A stretch of 64,000 bases of DNA from Brevibacillus panacihumi (GTDB lineage Bacteria; Bacillota; Bacilli; Brevibacillales; Brevibacillaceae). The stretch spans positions 1-64,000 of the forward strand of contig NZ_RHHT01000045.1 in the NCBI RefSeq assembly GCF_003710985.1, written 5' to 3'. Positions 33,494-41,166 of the stretch are shown here, piece after piece. Below the pieces are notes generated by a model that was given only the letters and a program-made list of their open reading frames with translations, did not search any database and was not told the origin of the DNA. Position 1 is the stretch's first letter. Each line of letters starts with the position of its first letter. The translations under genes and the position numbers were made by a program.

Positions 33494-34075
33494 TCAAGCT
33501 TCCAAATGATCCGTATTATTCACCTGTAGCACTTCCCAGCGTTGATCGGCAAAGCGAAAAAGATTGATGCCTGTATTCTCTATCTTGGTAATTCCAGTCC
33601 CTTGCAATCCTCCCGTTACATAGTGAAGGAAGCTGTTGATCAGCCCGCCATGGGAGACCACCACGATCGTCTGGCCGGGATGTTGGGTTGCAATCTCCGT
33701 TAAGGCTGTCACTGCGCGCTGCTGCATGGTTTCAAAAGTCTCGATTCCATGCGTCTCCTCATCCTCCTGGGAGAAGCGGTCGCGAATCTCCTCGTAGGTA
33801 AGTCCTTCCAAACGACCGTAGCAGCGTTCCCGCAGCGTGGCATGTGTCGAGATCCCATAGTTGAAATGCTTCGCGATATGCTCGGCTGTCACATGGGCGC
33901 GACAAAGATCGCTGGAATATACGGCGTGAAAGATCTCTCGCTTCAATCTCGCTCCTACTAGCTCGGCCTGCCGAAGACCACGCTCATTCAATGCGACATC
34001 ACTATGGCCTTGGATACGCCGAGAAGAGTTCCAGTCTGTCTCGCCGTGACGTATGAGGTACATGATAGTTTCCAA
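33494..34075 (-). CDS. histidine phosphatase family protein (phosphoglycerate mutase-like)
   Basis: The protein has 193 residues. The RHG motif is MYLIRHGETDWNSSRRIQGH with the catalytic His; ERCYGRLEGLTYEEI and VVVSHGGLINSF (second His) complete the site. Such proteins are broad phosphatases (PhoE, CobC and GpmB groups). The start is a TTG at 34075 with AGGAGA 9 nt before it. It lies 26 bp upstream of the dgcP-like gene and is probably co-transcribed. Substrate unknown. Confidence 0.88.
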   Translation of the reverse strand: METIMYLIRHGETDWNSSRRIQGHSDVALNERGLRQAELVGARLKREIFHAVYSSDLCRAHVTAEHIAKHFNYGISTHATLRERCYGRLEGLTYEEIRDRFSQEDEETHGIETFETMQQRAVTALTEIATQHPGQTIVVVSHGGLINSFLHYVTGGLQGTGITKIENTGINLFRFADQRWEVLQVNNTDHLEA

Positions 34076-34235
34076 GTGATACGTTCTCCTTTTTTCACAA
34101 GTACATGAAATGAATAGGTTCTCTTATTATATAAGATGCCTGATCTCAATTCTAGATTCATCCCACAACATTTGGGACAATTTTCCCATTTATTTATAAA
34201 TGCTTCCAAAATAAGCAGATCCCCTGCTGCGAGCT

Positions 34236-34262
34236 TGAAACGGATGGAACATCACGAGCGTC
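34236..34262 (+). promoter_or_regulatory. ECF-type promoter of the SLH/YcdB gene
   Basis: TGAAAC (34236-34241), a 17-bp spacer, then CGTC (34259-34262). This is the sigma-M/W/X type consensus of Bacillales. It lies 44 bp before the ATG at 34306. Confidence 0.65.
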
Positions 34263-34305
34263 TCAGGTAATAAGTTTGATTCTAACGTAATCGGAGGTCA
34301 TGAAT

Positions 34306-36585
34306 ATGAAACCCTGGCTGTACCGTTCAAGTGCCATTCTCCTGTCTGGCAGCTTGCTCATCCCTGTTCCGGCTTCACACGCCAAAACAATCCATGCCTC
34401 GCAGTCCATCTCCTCGCAAGGCAGTCCGGCTGCTCTGGCTGCCGCAAAGGACGTCAAGCTTTCCAAAGACGCTGCGCTCGCCATCGCCAAACGAATGGTT
34501 CCTGGCAATGACATGGAGCTGAAATCCGTGTCTTTTCGCTCAGCGGATACATGGCGATCCTTTCCGGAGTGGTCCTTTAGTTGGGAGAAAAAAGTACCAG
34601 ATAAAGACGAGGTCCAAGTCTATCTCAGCGTCAGTATCCACGCCAACAGCGGTGAGCTGACTTCGTACTCCCACCACGATCAGAACAGCAGCAAGCTCCC
34701 GTATGCCAACCGCGTCTCTTATGAGAATGCGCGCAAAGCAGCAGAGCAATTTCTCAAAAGCAACAACCCGGGCAAAGCGGCCAAAACAACACCGGATACC
34801 TACACGACTCCAACTCCCAAGACGCCGCTGCACGCGGATTCGATCTATACCTTCCGCTTCTCGCGAGTGGAAGACGGCATCCGCTTCCCAGACAACAATG
34901 TAGAGATCTCTGTCAATGGAGCGGGCAAAATCATCAATTATTCACTGATGTGGAATGAAGAAATTCAATTTGACCGCCCATCCAAGACGATCTCTGCAGA
35001 AGATGCCAAGGAGATTATGAGGGAAAAGACACCTCCTACCCTGTCCTACCTCATTCCGTGGGATGCGCAGGGAAATCAGCGCAACAAGCCGGTATTGGCG
35101 TACACCAATCCCTTTTCCATCGTAATCGATGCGAAAAACGGGAATGTGCTCGACGGCATGCTCGCCCCACTCGATGGCGTCACGGAGCCGGTTCCCGTCA
35201 GCAGCAAGCAACTCCCGGCCAGGCATACCGGCAAAAACCTGACGCAAGAAGAAGCCGTCAAGCTCGCGGCGCAGCTTTTCCCGCTTGCCGGTTTTGAACT
35301 TCGCTCGGCCCAGTACAGCGAGTCGGATTATCGCGGCAACCGGCCTGTCTGGGATCTCTCCTATGAGAAAAAGGGCAGCGATGACTACGATTATGCCAAC
35401 ATCGCTATCGATGCCTCTACCGGGGACATCTACAATTTCTCAAAAAGACAGAACAAGCCGTTGGAGAAAGACGCTGCCGCCTCCAAGCGGACTGCCGCCG
35501 ATTATCGGGAAAAAGCAATGGAAACCATTCGCAAATGGAGCCCGACCCTGGCCCATGAGCTGTATTGGAACGAACATTCCGAATCGAAGGCTAGGCTAGG
35601 CTCGACCGAGGAATACCTGTTGACCTTCCAGCGTTACGTCAATGGCGTGAAAGCGGCGACCGGCTCGTCTGCGGTCAGCTTTGATCCAGTGACGGGAGAG
35701 ATTCTCTACTACAATGCCGATATCGGCAAGGAAGCCTATCCTGCTAAACTACCGGAGCATCTCTCGGCAGAAGAAGCGTCCGAAGCGTGGTGGAAGGAAG
35801 CGGAAATCGAGCCTGTCTTCATGCTGGAGCAGCTAACCCCGGAGGACCAGAAAAAGCTCCGGCAGCAGCCTGCCTTCATTCCGAGCCGCTCAGCCAAGCT
35901 TGTCTACCGCGCCAATTCCACAGTGTTTGACGAGCCTTATTTCCTCGACGCTGTCTCTGGAGAATGGCGTTCGCAATCGAGCGGAAAACCCGTAGTCCTG
36001 CATCGCATCGATCCTGTCGATCTCGCCGGACATCCAGCAGCCAAAGAACTGCTGCTCATGTATGAATACGACGCGCTCTCCCTCGAGGATGGCAAATTGC
36101 TGCCAGACAAGACGATTACCAGGGGCGAAATGATCGAAATGCTGATGATCAGCATCAACCGGGGACGGTACTTCCCACTCTATTCCGCGGAGCGAAAAGC
36201 CTCATTCAGCGACGTTTCCAGCCAGTCCCGCTATTTCTCAGCCGTAGAAAATGCGGTAGACAGCGGTTTGCTTGACAAACAATCGTCCAAACTGAATCCG
36301 GATGAAGCGATTACCCGAGAAGAACTCGCTGATATGATTGTTCGCGCTCTAGGGTATAAAAACCTTGCGCAATACTCCAATATGTTCCAAAGCGATCTGA
36401 CGGATATTGCCAGCTCGCCAAAACGCGGCTCGATCATTATTGCGACAACGCTGGGGATCATCCCGACTGACAAGCAAACCTTCCGTCCACAGGCGACGGT
36501 CAGCCGTGCGGATGCTGCGATCACCTTCTCTCGTTTTCTGGAGAAACGGAGTGAACAGGATACGCAGCCAAGCATTGCCCGCTGA
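34306..36585 (+). CDS. S-layer-anchored YcdB/YcdC-domain protein
   Basis: The protein has 759 residues. A signal peptide (MKPWLYRSSAILLSGSLLIP ... SHA, about 1-27) is followed by two or more YcdB/YcdC (PepSY-like) repeats (about 45-560), each with a Lys-rich start like SKDAALAIAKRMVPG and a VSIHANSGELTSY or IAIDASTGDIYNF strand. Three C-terminal SLH segments (about 595-755, e.g. TITRGEMIEMLMI, AITREELADMIVRAL, VSRADAAITFSRFL) bind pyruvylated cell-wall polymer. GGAGG at 34293 selects ATG 34306 over 34300. An ECF promoter precedes it and the sigma operon follows after rpsD. Confidence 0.88.
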   Translation: MKPWLYRSSAILLSGSLLIPVPASHAKTIHASQSISSQGSPAALAAAKDVKLSKDAALAIAKRMVPGNDMELKSVSFRSADTWRSFPEWSFSWEKKVPDKDEVQVYLSVSIHANSGELTSYSHHDQNSSKLPYANRVSYENARKAAEQFLKSNNPGKAAKTTPDTYTTPTPKTPLHADSIYTFRFSRVEDGIRFPDNNVEISVNGAGKIINYSLMWNEEIQFDRPSKTISAEDAKEIMREKTPPTLSYLIPWDAQGNQRNKPVLAYTNPFSIVIDAKNGNVLDGMLAPLDGVTEPVPVSSKQLPARHTGKNLTQEEAVKLAAQLFPLAGFELRSAQYSESDYRGNRPVWDLSYEKKGSDDYDYANIAIDASTGDIYNFSKRQNKPLEKDAAASKRTAADYREKAMETIRKWSPTLAHELYWNEHSESKARLGSTEEYLLTFQRYVNGVKAATGSSAVSFDPVTGEILYYNADIGKEAYPAKLPEHLSAEEASEAWWKEAEIEPVFMLEQLTPEDQKKLRQQPAFIPSRSAKLVYRANSTVFDEPYFLDAVSGEWRSQSSGKPVVLHRIDPVDLAGHPAAKELLLMYEYDALSLEDGKLLPDKTITRGEMIEMLMISINRGRYFPLYSAERKASFSDVSSQSRYFSAVENAVDSGLLDKQSSKLNPDEAITREELADMIVRALGYKNLAQYSNMFQSDLTDIASSPKRGSIIIATTLGIIPTDKQTFRPQATVSRADAAITFSRFLEKRSEQDTQPSIAR

Positions 36586-36614
36586 CCTGAATAATAAGGA
36601 AAAGATGAGCAAAA

Positions 36615-36647
36615 ACGCCGTCCCTGCGCACTTGCCGGACGGCGTTC
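36615..36647 (+). terminator. terminator of the SLH gene
   Basis: AACGCCGTCC (36615-36624) pairs perfectly with GGACGGCGTT (36638-36647). Confidence 0.85.
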
Positions 36648-36663
36648 CCATTTGAATCCCCTC

Positions 36664-36897
36664 TTGACTTTCTGCAGTTTTGCCTAGTATTATTGATTGT
36701 ATGTGTACAGGGTAGCATTGATTGCAGGTAAAAACGAAAGGCTAACCCTCTTAGTTCCTTCCCTTTCAGGCAGCGGCTGAACTATCTGTGAGGAGCACGA
36801 TGCGGAAACGCTACCGTCCGAAGTTCGTGTAGATAAAGAAGGAACTAACCTGTCGGAAGTAAACACCTGCGAATCCACATTAAAGGAGACTGAAAAC
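36664..36897 (+). promoter_or_regulatory. rpsD promoter and S4-binding leader
   Basis: TTGACT (36664-36669) and TATTAT (36688-36693) with 18 bp between them start a leader of about 195 nt. Its centre is a long-range stem TTAGTTCCTT (36751-36760) with AAGGAACTAA (36839-36848) enclosing further hairpins. This is the layout of the Firmicutes S4 leader, in which excess ribosomal protein S4 represses its own synthesis. AAAGGAG precedes the ATG. Confidence 0.8.
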
Positions 36898-37497
36898 ATG
36901 TCACGTTACACAGGCCCACGCCACAAACTTGCTCGTCGTCTGGGAATCTCCCTCGATGGTACTGGCAAGGACATCAAACGCAACTTCCCTCCTGGTCAAC
37001 ACGGTCATAACAACCGTCGTAAAATCAGCGAGTATGGCATCCAGTTGCAAGAAAAGCAAAAACTGCGCCATATGTTTGGCCTGAATGAAAAACAATTCCG
37101 TCGCACTTTCGACCAAGCTAACAAAATGGCTGGCGTAGTGGGCGAAAACTTCATGAAATTGCTGGAATCCCGTCTGGACAACCTGGTATACCGCATGGGC
37201 TTTGCACCGACTCGTCCTGCTGCCCGCCAATTGGTAAACCATGGTCACTTCCTGGTAAACGGCAAAAAAGTGAACATCCCATCCTACCGTGTACAACCTG
37301 GTGATGTGATTTCCGTTCGCGAAAAATCCCGTGGTCTGCAATTGATCAAGGATTCCCTGGAAAGCCGCAACTTCCTGCCTAACTACGTTACTTTTAACGA
37401 TGCAGCATTGGAAGGAACTTATACTCGTCTTCCAGATCGCGAAGAAATGCCTGCTGAAATCAACGAAGTTCTGATCGTTGAGTTCTACAGCCGTTAA
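36898..37497 (+). CDS. rpsD: 30S ribosomal protein S4
   Basis: S4 is a primary 16S-binding protein of the small subunit and the autoregulator of its own mRNA. The protein has 199 residues with the usual start [17 protein letters not shown], the S4 RNA-binding domain [34 protein letters not shown] and the end [13 protein letters not shown]. The N-terminal zinc-finger cysteines are absent, so it is the zinc-independent form. Codon use is that of a highly expressed gene. It is monocistronic with leader and terminator. Confidence 0.98.
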   Translation: MSRYTGPRHKLARRLGISLDGTGKDIKRNFPPGQHGHNNRRKISEYGIQLQEKQKLRHMFGLNEKQFRRTFDQANKMAGVVGENFMKLLESRLDNLVYRMGFAPTRPAARQLVNHGHFLVNGKKVNIPSYRVQPGDVISVREKSRGLQLIKDSLESRNFLPNYVTFNDAALEGTYTRLPDREEMPAEINEVLIVEFYSR

Positions 37498-37509
37498 TCG
37501 TTTGATCGC

Positions 37510-37548
37510 AAAAGAGCAGTGCCGACTATCGGCCTGCTCTTTTTTTGC
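37510..37548 (+). terminator. rpsD terminator
   Basis: AAAGAGCAG pairs with CTGCTCTTT around a short inner stem (GCCGA/TCGGC), followed by TTTTTT. Confidence 0.9.
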
Positions 37549-37575
37549 GTAAAAAATATCCGTGAATGCTGCAAC

Positions 37576-38820
37576 TTATGGACTGATATCGACAAACCTG
37601 CCCGTAATCGCGTCGAAATACCTGCCACCCGCGTTCTTTTGTGCCCGATTATAAACGAGGACTGGCTGATCCAACTGAGTGGACCAGACATAGGCCAGCT
37701 GGAGTGGCGAATCCTCCAGGAACTTTTCGGCAGCCAAGGCGGGAGCCACGGCCTCGCTGACGTCAGGTACCCCATCCAGGTCTGGAGAGGTTGGTGCCTG
37801 CATATCGATGTATGTTCCTTTGTCAGCACCGCCCTCCCCCTGATCTGAGGTGTTGCGAATCGGGTTTACAACGTCTCCAGTTTTCGCATCCATCGCAAAT
37901 GTGCCTGGTATCACGTATTGCAGGGTAGGCTTGGCCTCCAGCGCTTTTCCGAAATAATCGCGCTTCGTCACCTGGTTTGGCACGTACACCAGCCTTAGCT
38001 GCCGAGCAAAAACCTGTTTGGCTTGTTCCATTGATAGAATGCCTTGCACGTCAGGGAACACAGCCGTGTCCGCCTTGTTCTCAAGGTCTGCTTTTATTTG
38101 AATGCCTGTCACTCCTTGTTTTACCGAAACGCCGACTTGGTAGGATTCATCCAGATACGGAATGCCGTTGACGATACGGGTAAAGACGATGCTTGCTGTC
38201 TGGCTATGATGTGTCGACAAAATTTCATTGATCTTGTACTTATGCATCTCGTCCTTCCCTACCAATTGTTCGAATCGTGCAGTCGCCAGCTTTTCAAGGG
38301 CAGCGCGGTCAGAATTACCTTTCTTCGTTTGATCGGGATGCTTGGCCTGTACGGCCTGCTCGGCCTGTACGGTCTGCACCGCCTGTACTGCTTCTTCTGC
38401 TACCGGGGCGACCCCTCCCGCTGGCTTGCGAATAACTGGTGCTTTCACAGGTGCTTGCCGCTGAACCGTCTCAGCCTGTCTCGGAACCGTTTGCTGTATT
38501 TCTTCTGCGCTATCCTCCCTTTTGGGTATCGCAGATGGGGAAGTAAGCTCATTGGGACTCGCAGCCGAAGACGGATTCTCCTGGTACGGTTTCAGTTCGC
38601 TGCCGCTGCCTTCAATCCGCAACAAACCCACGGTTAGCAAAATGATCACTGCCGCACTCGCAATCTGAATGCTCCACCTGCCCCGCCCTCTTTGTATCAT
38701 GAGTCTTTTGCCTTTGGCGACCAGCCTCTCTTCCAGATTGTCGACAAATGAAGAGGAAGGCTCCCGCTTTTCCAGACGCTTCAATTGCTTCAACAACTCT
38801 TCTTCACTCAACCAGCTCAT
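37576..38820 (-). CDS. anti-sigma-like membrane protein with extracytoplasmic YcdB-like domain
   Basis: The protein has 414 residues. The cytoplasmic N-terminus (about 1-50, MSWLSEEELLKQLKRLEKRE) probably binds the sigma factor; no zinc anti-sigma HxxxCxxC motif is present. One membrane helix (about 53-70, IQIASAAVIILLTVGLL) is followed by a low-complexity linker (about 75-175, Pro/Gln/Val/Ala rich with VQA repeats). An outer domain (about 185-414, ARFEQLVG ... AMDAKTGDVVNPI) resembles the YcdB/PepSY proteins nearby. The start at 38820 has GGAGG; it overlaps the sigma gene by 17 bp, so the two are coupled. Confidence 0.82.
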   Translation of the reverse strand: MSWLSEEELLKQLKRLEKREPSSSFVDNLEERLVAKGKRLMIQRGRGRWSIQIASAAVIILLTVGLLRIEGSGSELKPYQENPSSAASPNELTSPSAIPKREDSAEEIQQTVPRQAETVQRQAPVKAPVIRKPAGGVAPVAEEAVQAVQTVQAEQAVQAKHPDQTKKGNSDRAALEKLATARFEQLVGKDEMHKYKINEILSTHHSQTASIVFTRIVNGIPYLDESYQVGVSVKQGVTGIQIKADLENKADTAVFPDVQGILSMEQAKQVFARQLRLVYVPNQVTKRDYFGKALEAKPTLQYVIPGTFAMDAKTGDVVNPIRNTSDQGEGGADKGTYIDMQAPTSPDLDGVPDVSEAVAPALAAEKFLEDSPLQLAYVWSTQLDQPVLVYNRAQKNAGGRYFDAITGRFVDISP

Positions 38821-39346
38821 GCAGCCACCTCCCATTCCCAACAGGACTTAGCGTTTGTTGAAGTTGCTTGATTGCGCGGTGATAGTCCACTTTGATTTTC
38901 GCCTCCGAGCATTCCAGGATCTCGGCCGCTTCTTTCACAGAGTAGCCTTTGATGCAACGCAAGATGACAACCATGCGATATTGCGGTTTCAGCGTCCCCA
39001 ACGCCTTTTCGATCAATTTCTCCTCTTCTTGCTGATCAAGCGCCCCCTCCGGTGAGCCATCAGTGGCGGGAAGGCGGCGGAGCCATTTCTCCATAAACAA
39101 ATACTGTATCTTCCTTTTCCGGTAGTGATCGATAGCGGTATACTTCGCAATGGTCATGATCCATGTTTTTCTATTGGCTTTTTCCGCATCATAGTGGGAC
39201 AGACTGCCGAGGATGCGAATAAACGCCTCCTGCGTCAAATCCTCTGCTTCATTCACATCGCCTGTAAAATAAAGGAGAAAATGATAGACATCTTTATAGT
39301 ATGTGCGGTATATGCCTCTAATCAGTTGTTCCTGATCATCCTGCAA
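38804..39346 (-). CDS. ECF RNA polymerase sigma factor
   Basis: The protein has 180 residues. Region 2: YRTYYKDVYHFLLYFTGDVNEAEDLTQEAFIRI, with KTWIMTIAKYTAIDHYRKRK for region 2.4. Region 4: TLKPQYRMVVILRCIKGYSVKEAAEILECSEAKIKVDYHRAIKQL. It belongs to the Bacillales ECF group near SigM, SigX and SigW. The open frame begins at an ATG at 39373, but GGGAGGT is placed for a TTG at 39346 (MQDDQEQLIRG), which fits relatives better. The downstream overlapping gene is its presumed anti-sigma factor; the YcdB gene upstream has an ECF promoter. Confidence 0.9.
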   Translation of the reverse strand: MQDDQEQLIRGIYRTYYKDVYHFLLYFTGDVNEAEDLTQEAFIRILGSLSHYDAEKANRKTWIMTIAKYTAIDHYRKRKIQYLFMEKWLRRLPATDGSPEGALDQQEEEKLIEKALGTLKPQYRMVVILRCIKGYSVKEAAEILECSEAKIKVDYHRAIKQLQQTLSPVGNGRWLHELVE

Positions 39347-39379
39347 AAGTGACTGACCTCCCTTTTGGCCCATTGAAAG

Positions 39380-39403
39380 GAGGGGAAGTTTCGCCTTCCC
39401 CTC
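39380..39403 (-). terminator. hairpin between the YcdB gene and the sigma gene
   Basis: GAGGGGAAG (39380-39388) pairs perfectly with CTTCCCCTC (39395-39403). On the minus strand only a weak T run follows, so it may attenuate rather than stop transcription from the upstream ECF promoter into the sigma factor gene. Confidence 0.6.
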
Positions 39404-39410
39404 GAAATTG

Positions 39411-40913
39411 CTAATCTACCGTGTGAATAACGCTTTTTCCGGTCAGGGCATCGATATAGCTGAACCCGGTTGTTTTTGCTTTGAAATCATAGACCAGGGA
39501 GGGTAAATCGCCGATCCCATCGTTGTCAAAAGCACTGTAGATCAGCGTTGCCTGGTGTGCGGCGCGGAACTCTTGCTTGGCCGTCTCCAGGTCCACAGCT
39601 TGATCCTTATCAGGCAAATCTACATGCTTGCGGTCAAAACTTCCGGTCAGATCAATCACCGCTCCGCTCGCCAGATCAATCACGACTTCATATGAATGAT
39701 CTTCTACCGGAATGCCGTCGTGTGACCTATGGAAGAAAAACGAATACCTATCCGTCCCCGAAACAGCGTACATTTCACGCATTTGCAGGGATGTCACACT
39801 TTTGTCCAGATAGGGTACAAGCGTATCGAGCGCCTTTCTTTGCGCCTGTTCTTTCGTAAGGCGACCTTTCCCCTCTGTCTTTACACCTCTGTTGCCAACA
39901 CTGACGAGTCCGCCTGTCTTCTCGTCTGCCGCTACAAAAAGCCGTTCTCCCTCTTTGCCTATCCATTCATACGTACTGCCCTGAAGCTGACGGAACTGCA
40001 GACCCTCCGTCCCAATCTGCAATACCTCCTTGAGAACCTGTTGTGCGTCCTGCTCCGATCTGATGCTCCATTTTTTCCCGAGAGGCTGGACTGAGAAGGG
40101 TTGTCCGTATCGGTTGCTGGATGTTTTGAAAGAATGTTCCACAGCTCCTGTTTCAGCGTTCATCTCTCCATCCAGCTCCGGTACATATTTCAGTACCGGC
40201 GCATTCGTCCAACCATTTTTTTCTTCATAGACGAGGCGCAACGTCTCCGCCATCGCAGATAGAGCTTCTTCCTGACTGATCACATGATCGGGTTTGGGGA
40301 ACTTTTTCAGGTCTTGAAACTGCTGACCGGCCAAATTTCTGGAAAAGGAGGTGATGTCGCCATGGACGTTCACCCCCACTCGAATGCTTCCCGCATTGAA
40401 CAAGATTCCGTCCACAAACAGATCAAAAACAATACTTCCTGACTTGCCGATGTCATGCTCTCTCGGTGTGTATTTTTTGGACTCGTCCCCCAGCAGCGCT
40501 TTCAGGAATGCTGTTGCCTTCTCTTTGGCAAGCTCTTTATCAGCACTGTCCGTTTTGTCCACACCTTCCTGTATGGAAAAAAGGACGATTTCTTTTGTTT
40601 TCGGATCGATCTGAATAGACGACGCATAGGGGTATTTCTCCGAATCTGACTTTCTCAGATGAATATCGATCACCTGCTCTTCGCCATCATCTTCATCGAT
40701 GCTCACGCTTTGGATGGAGAAGTCCTTGAGCTTGGGCACTGCCGGCAATAACTGCGCCAATGCGTCCTTACCCAACTCCTGCAGCTCGGATTTGTTCCAT
40801 TGATCCGGGCTTTTGGCATAAGCGTTGGGTGGTGGAAGAATTCCCAGAGCGGGTTGCGCAGACAACAGACCCGCTGCCAGTATGGTTGCCCACATTTTTC
40901 TAGTCTTGGTCAT
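39411..40913 (-). CDS. secreted YcdB/YcdC-domain protein
   Basis: The protein has 500 residues. A signal peptide (MTKTRKMWATILAAGLLSAQ, cleaved near residue 33 at YAKS) is followed by tandem YcdB/YcdC (PepSY-like) modules, marked by LAKEKATAFLKALLGDES, VGVNVHGDITSFSRN, LTKEQAQRKALDTLVP and VVIDLASGAVIDLTG. The family is exported and of unknown biochemical role, possibly inhibitors or sensors at the wall. AGGAGGCACG precedes the ATG. It is the first gene of a likely operon with the sigma and anti-sigma genes and carries the ECF promoter. Confidence 0.85.
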   Translation of the reverse strand: MTKTRKMWATILAAGLLSAQPALGILPPPNAYAKSPDQWNKSELQELGKDALAQLLPAVPKLKDFSIQSVSIDEDDGEEQVIDIHLRKSDSEKYPYASSIQIDPKTKEIVLFSIQEGVDKTDSADKELAKEKATAFLKALLGDESKKYTPREHDIGKSGSIVFDLFVDGILFNAGSIRVGVNVHGDITSFSRNLAGQQFQDLKKFPKPDHVISQEEALSAMAETLRLVYEEKNGWTNAPVLKYVPELDGEMNAETGAVEHSFKTSSNRYGQPFSVQPLGKKWSIRSEQDAQQVLKEVLQIGTEGLQFRQLQGSTYEWIGKEGERLFVAADEKTGGLVSVGNRGVKTEGKGRLTKEQAQRKALDTLVPYLDKSVTSLQMREMYAVSGTDRYSFFFHRSHDGIPVEDHSYEVVIDLASGAVIDLTGSFDRKHVDLPDKDQAVDLETAKQEFRAAHQATLIYSAFDNDGIGDLPSLVYDFKAKTTGFSYIDALTGKSVIHTVD

Positions 40914-40957
40914 TTTACGTGCCTCCTGGTATTGTCAAAAAATGTACTCAACCAATA

Positions 40958-40984
40958 TTCGTCATTTTAGCAGGAAAGGTTACA
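40958..40984 (-). promoter_or_regulatory. ECF-type promoter of the YcdB-sigma-anti-sigma operon
   Basis: On the minus strand TGTAAC (40984-40979), CCTTT right after it, a 17-bp spacer overall and CGAA (40961-40958). This is the sigma-X/W-like pattern and suggests autoregulation by the ECF factor encoded two genes downstream. Confidence 0.65.
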
Positions 40985-41128
40985 ATTTCCCCAAAAAAAC
41001 GAAAAAATGCTAAAGATCGCTGCTGGAAACCGATCCATACGCGGAGACATTCGCCTGGCGAATTTGGCAGCCACCCCTGATCAATGGCGAGGTTGACGTC
41101 GCAATTCCTATCCTCCAGGTTCCACCTA

Positions 41129-41137
41129 TGGTATAAT
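41129..41137 (+). promoter_or_regulatory. extended -10 promoter of the PBP gene
   Basis: TGG followed by TATAAT at 41132-41137, 30 bp before the ATG at 41167; no clear -35 at 17 bp. The rest of the 250-bp gap holds the divergent ECF promoter and no gene. Confidence 0.45.
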
Positions 41138-41166
41138 CAGGCTGTATGCTAGGGGGTAGTAGATCA

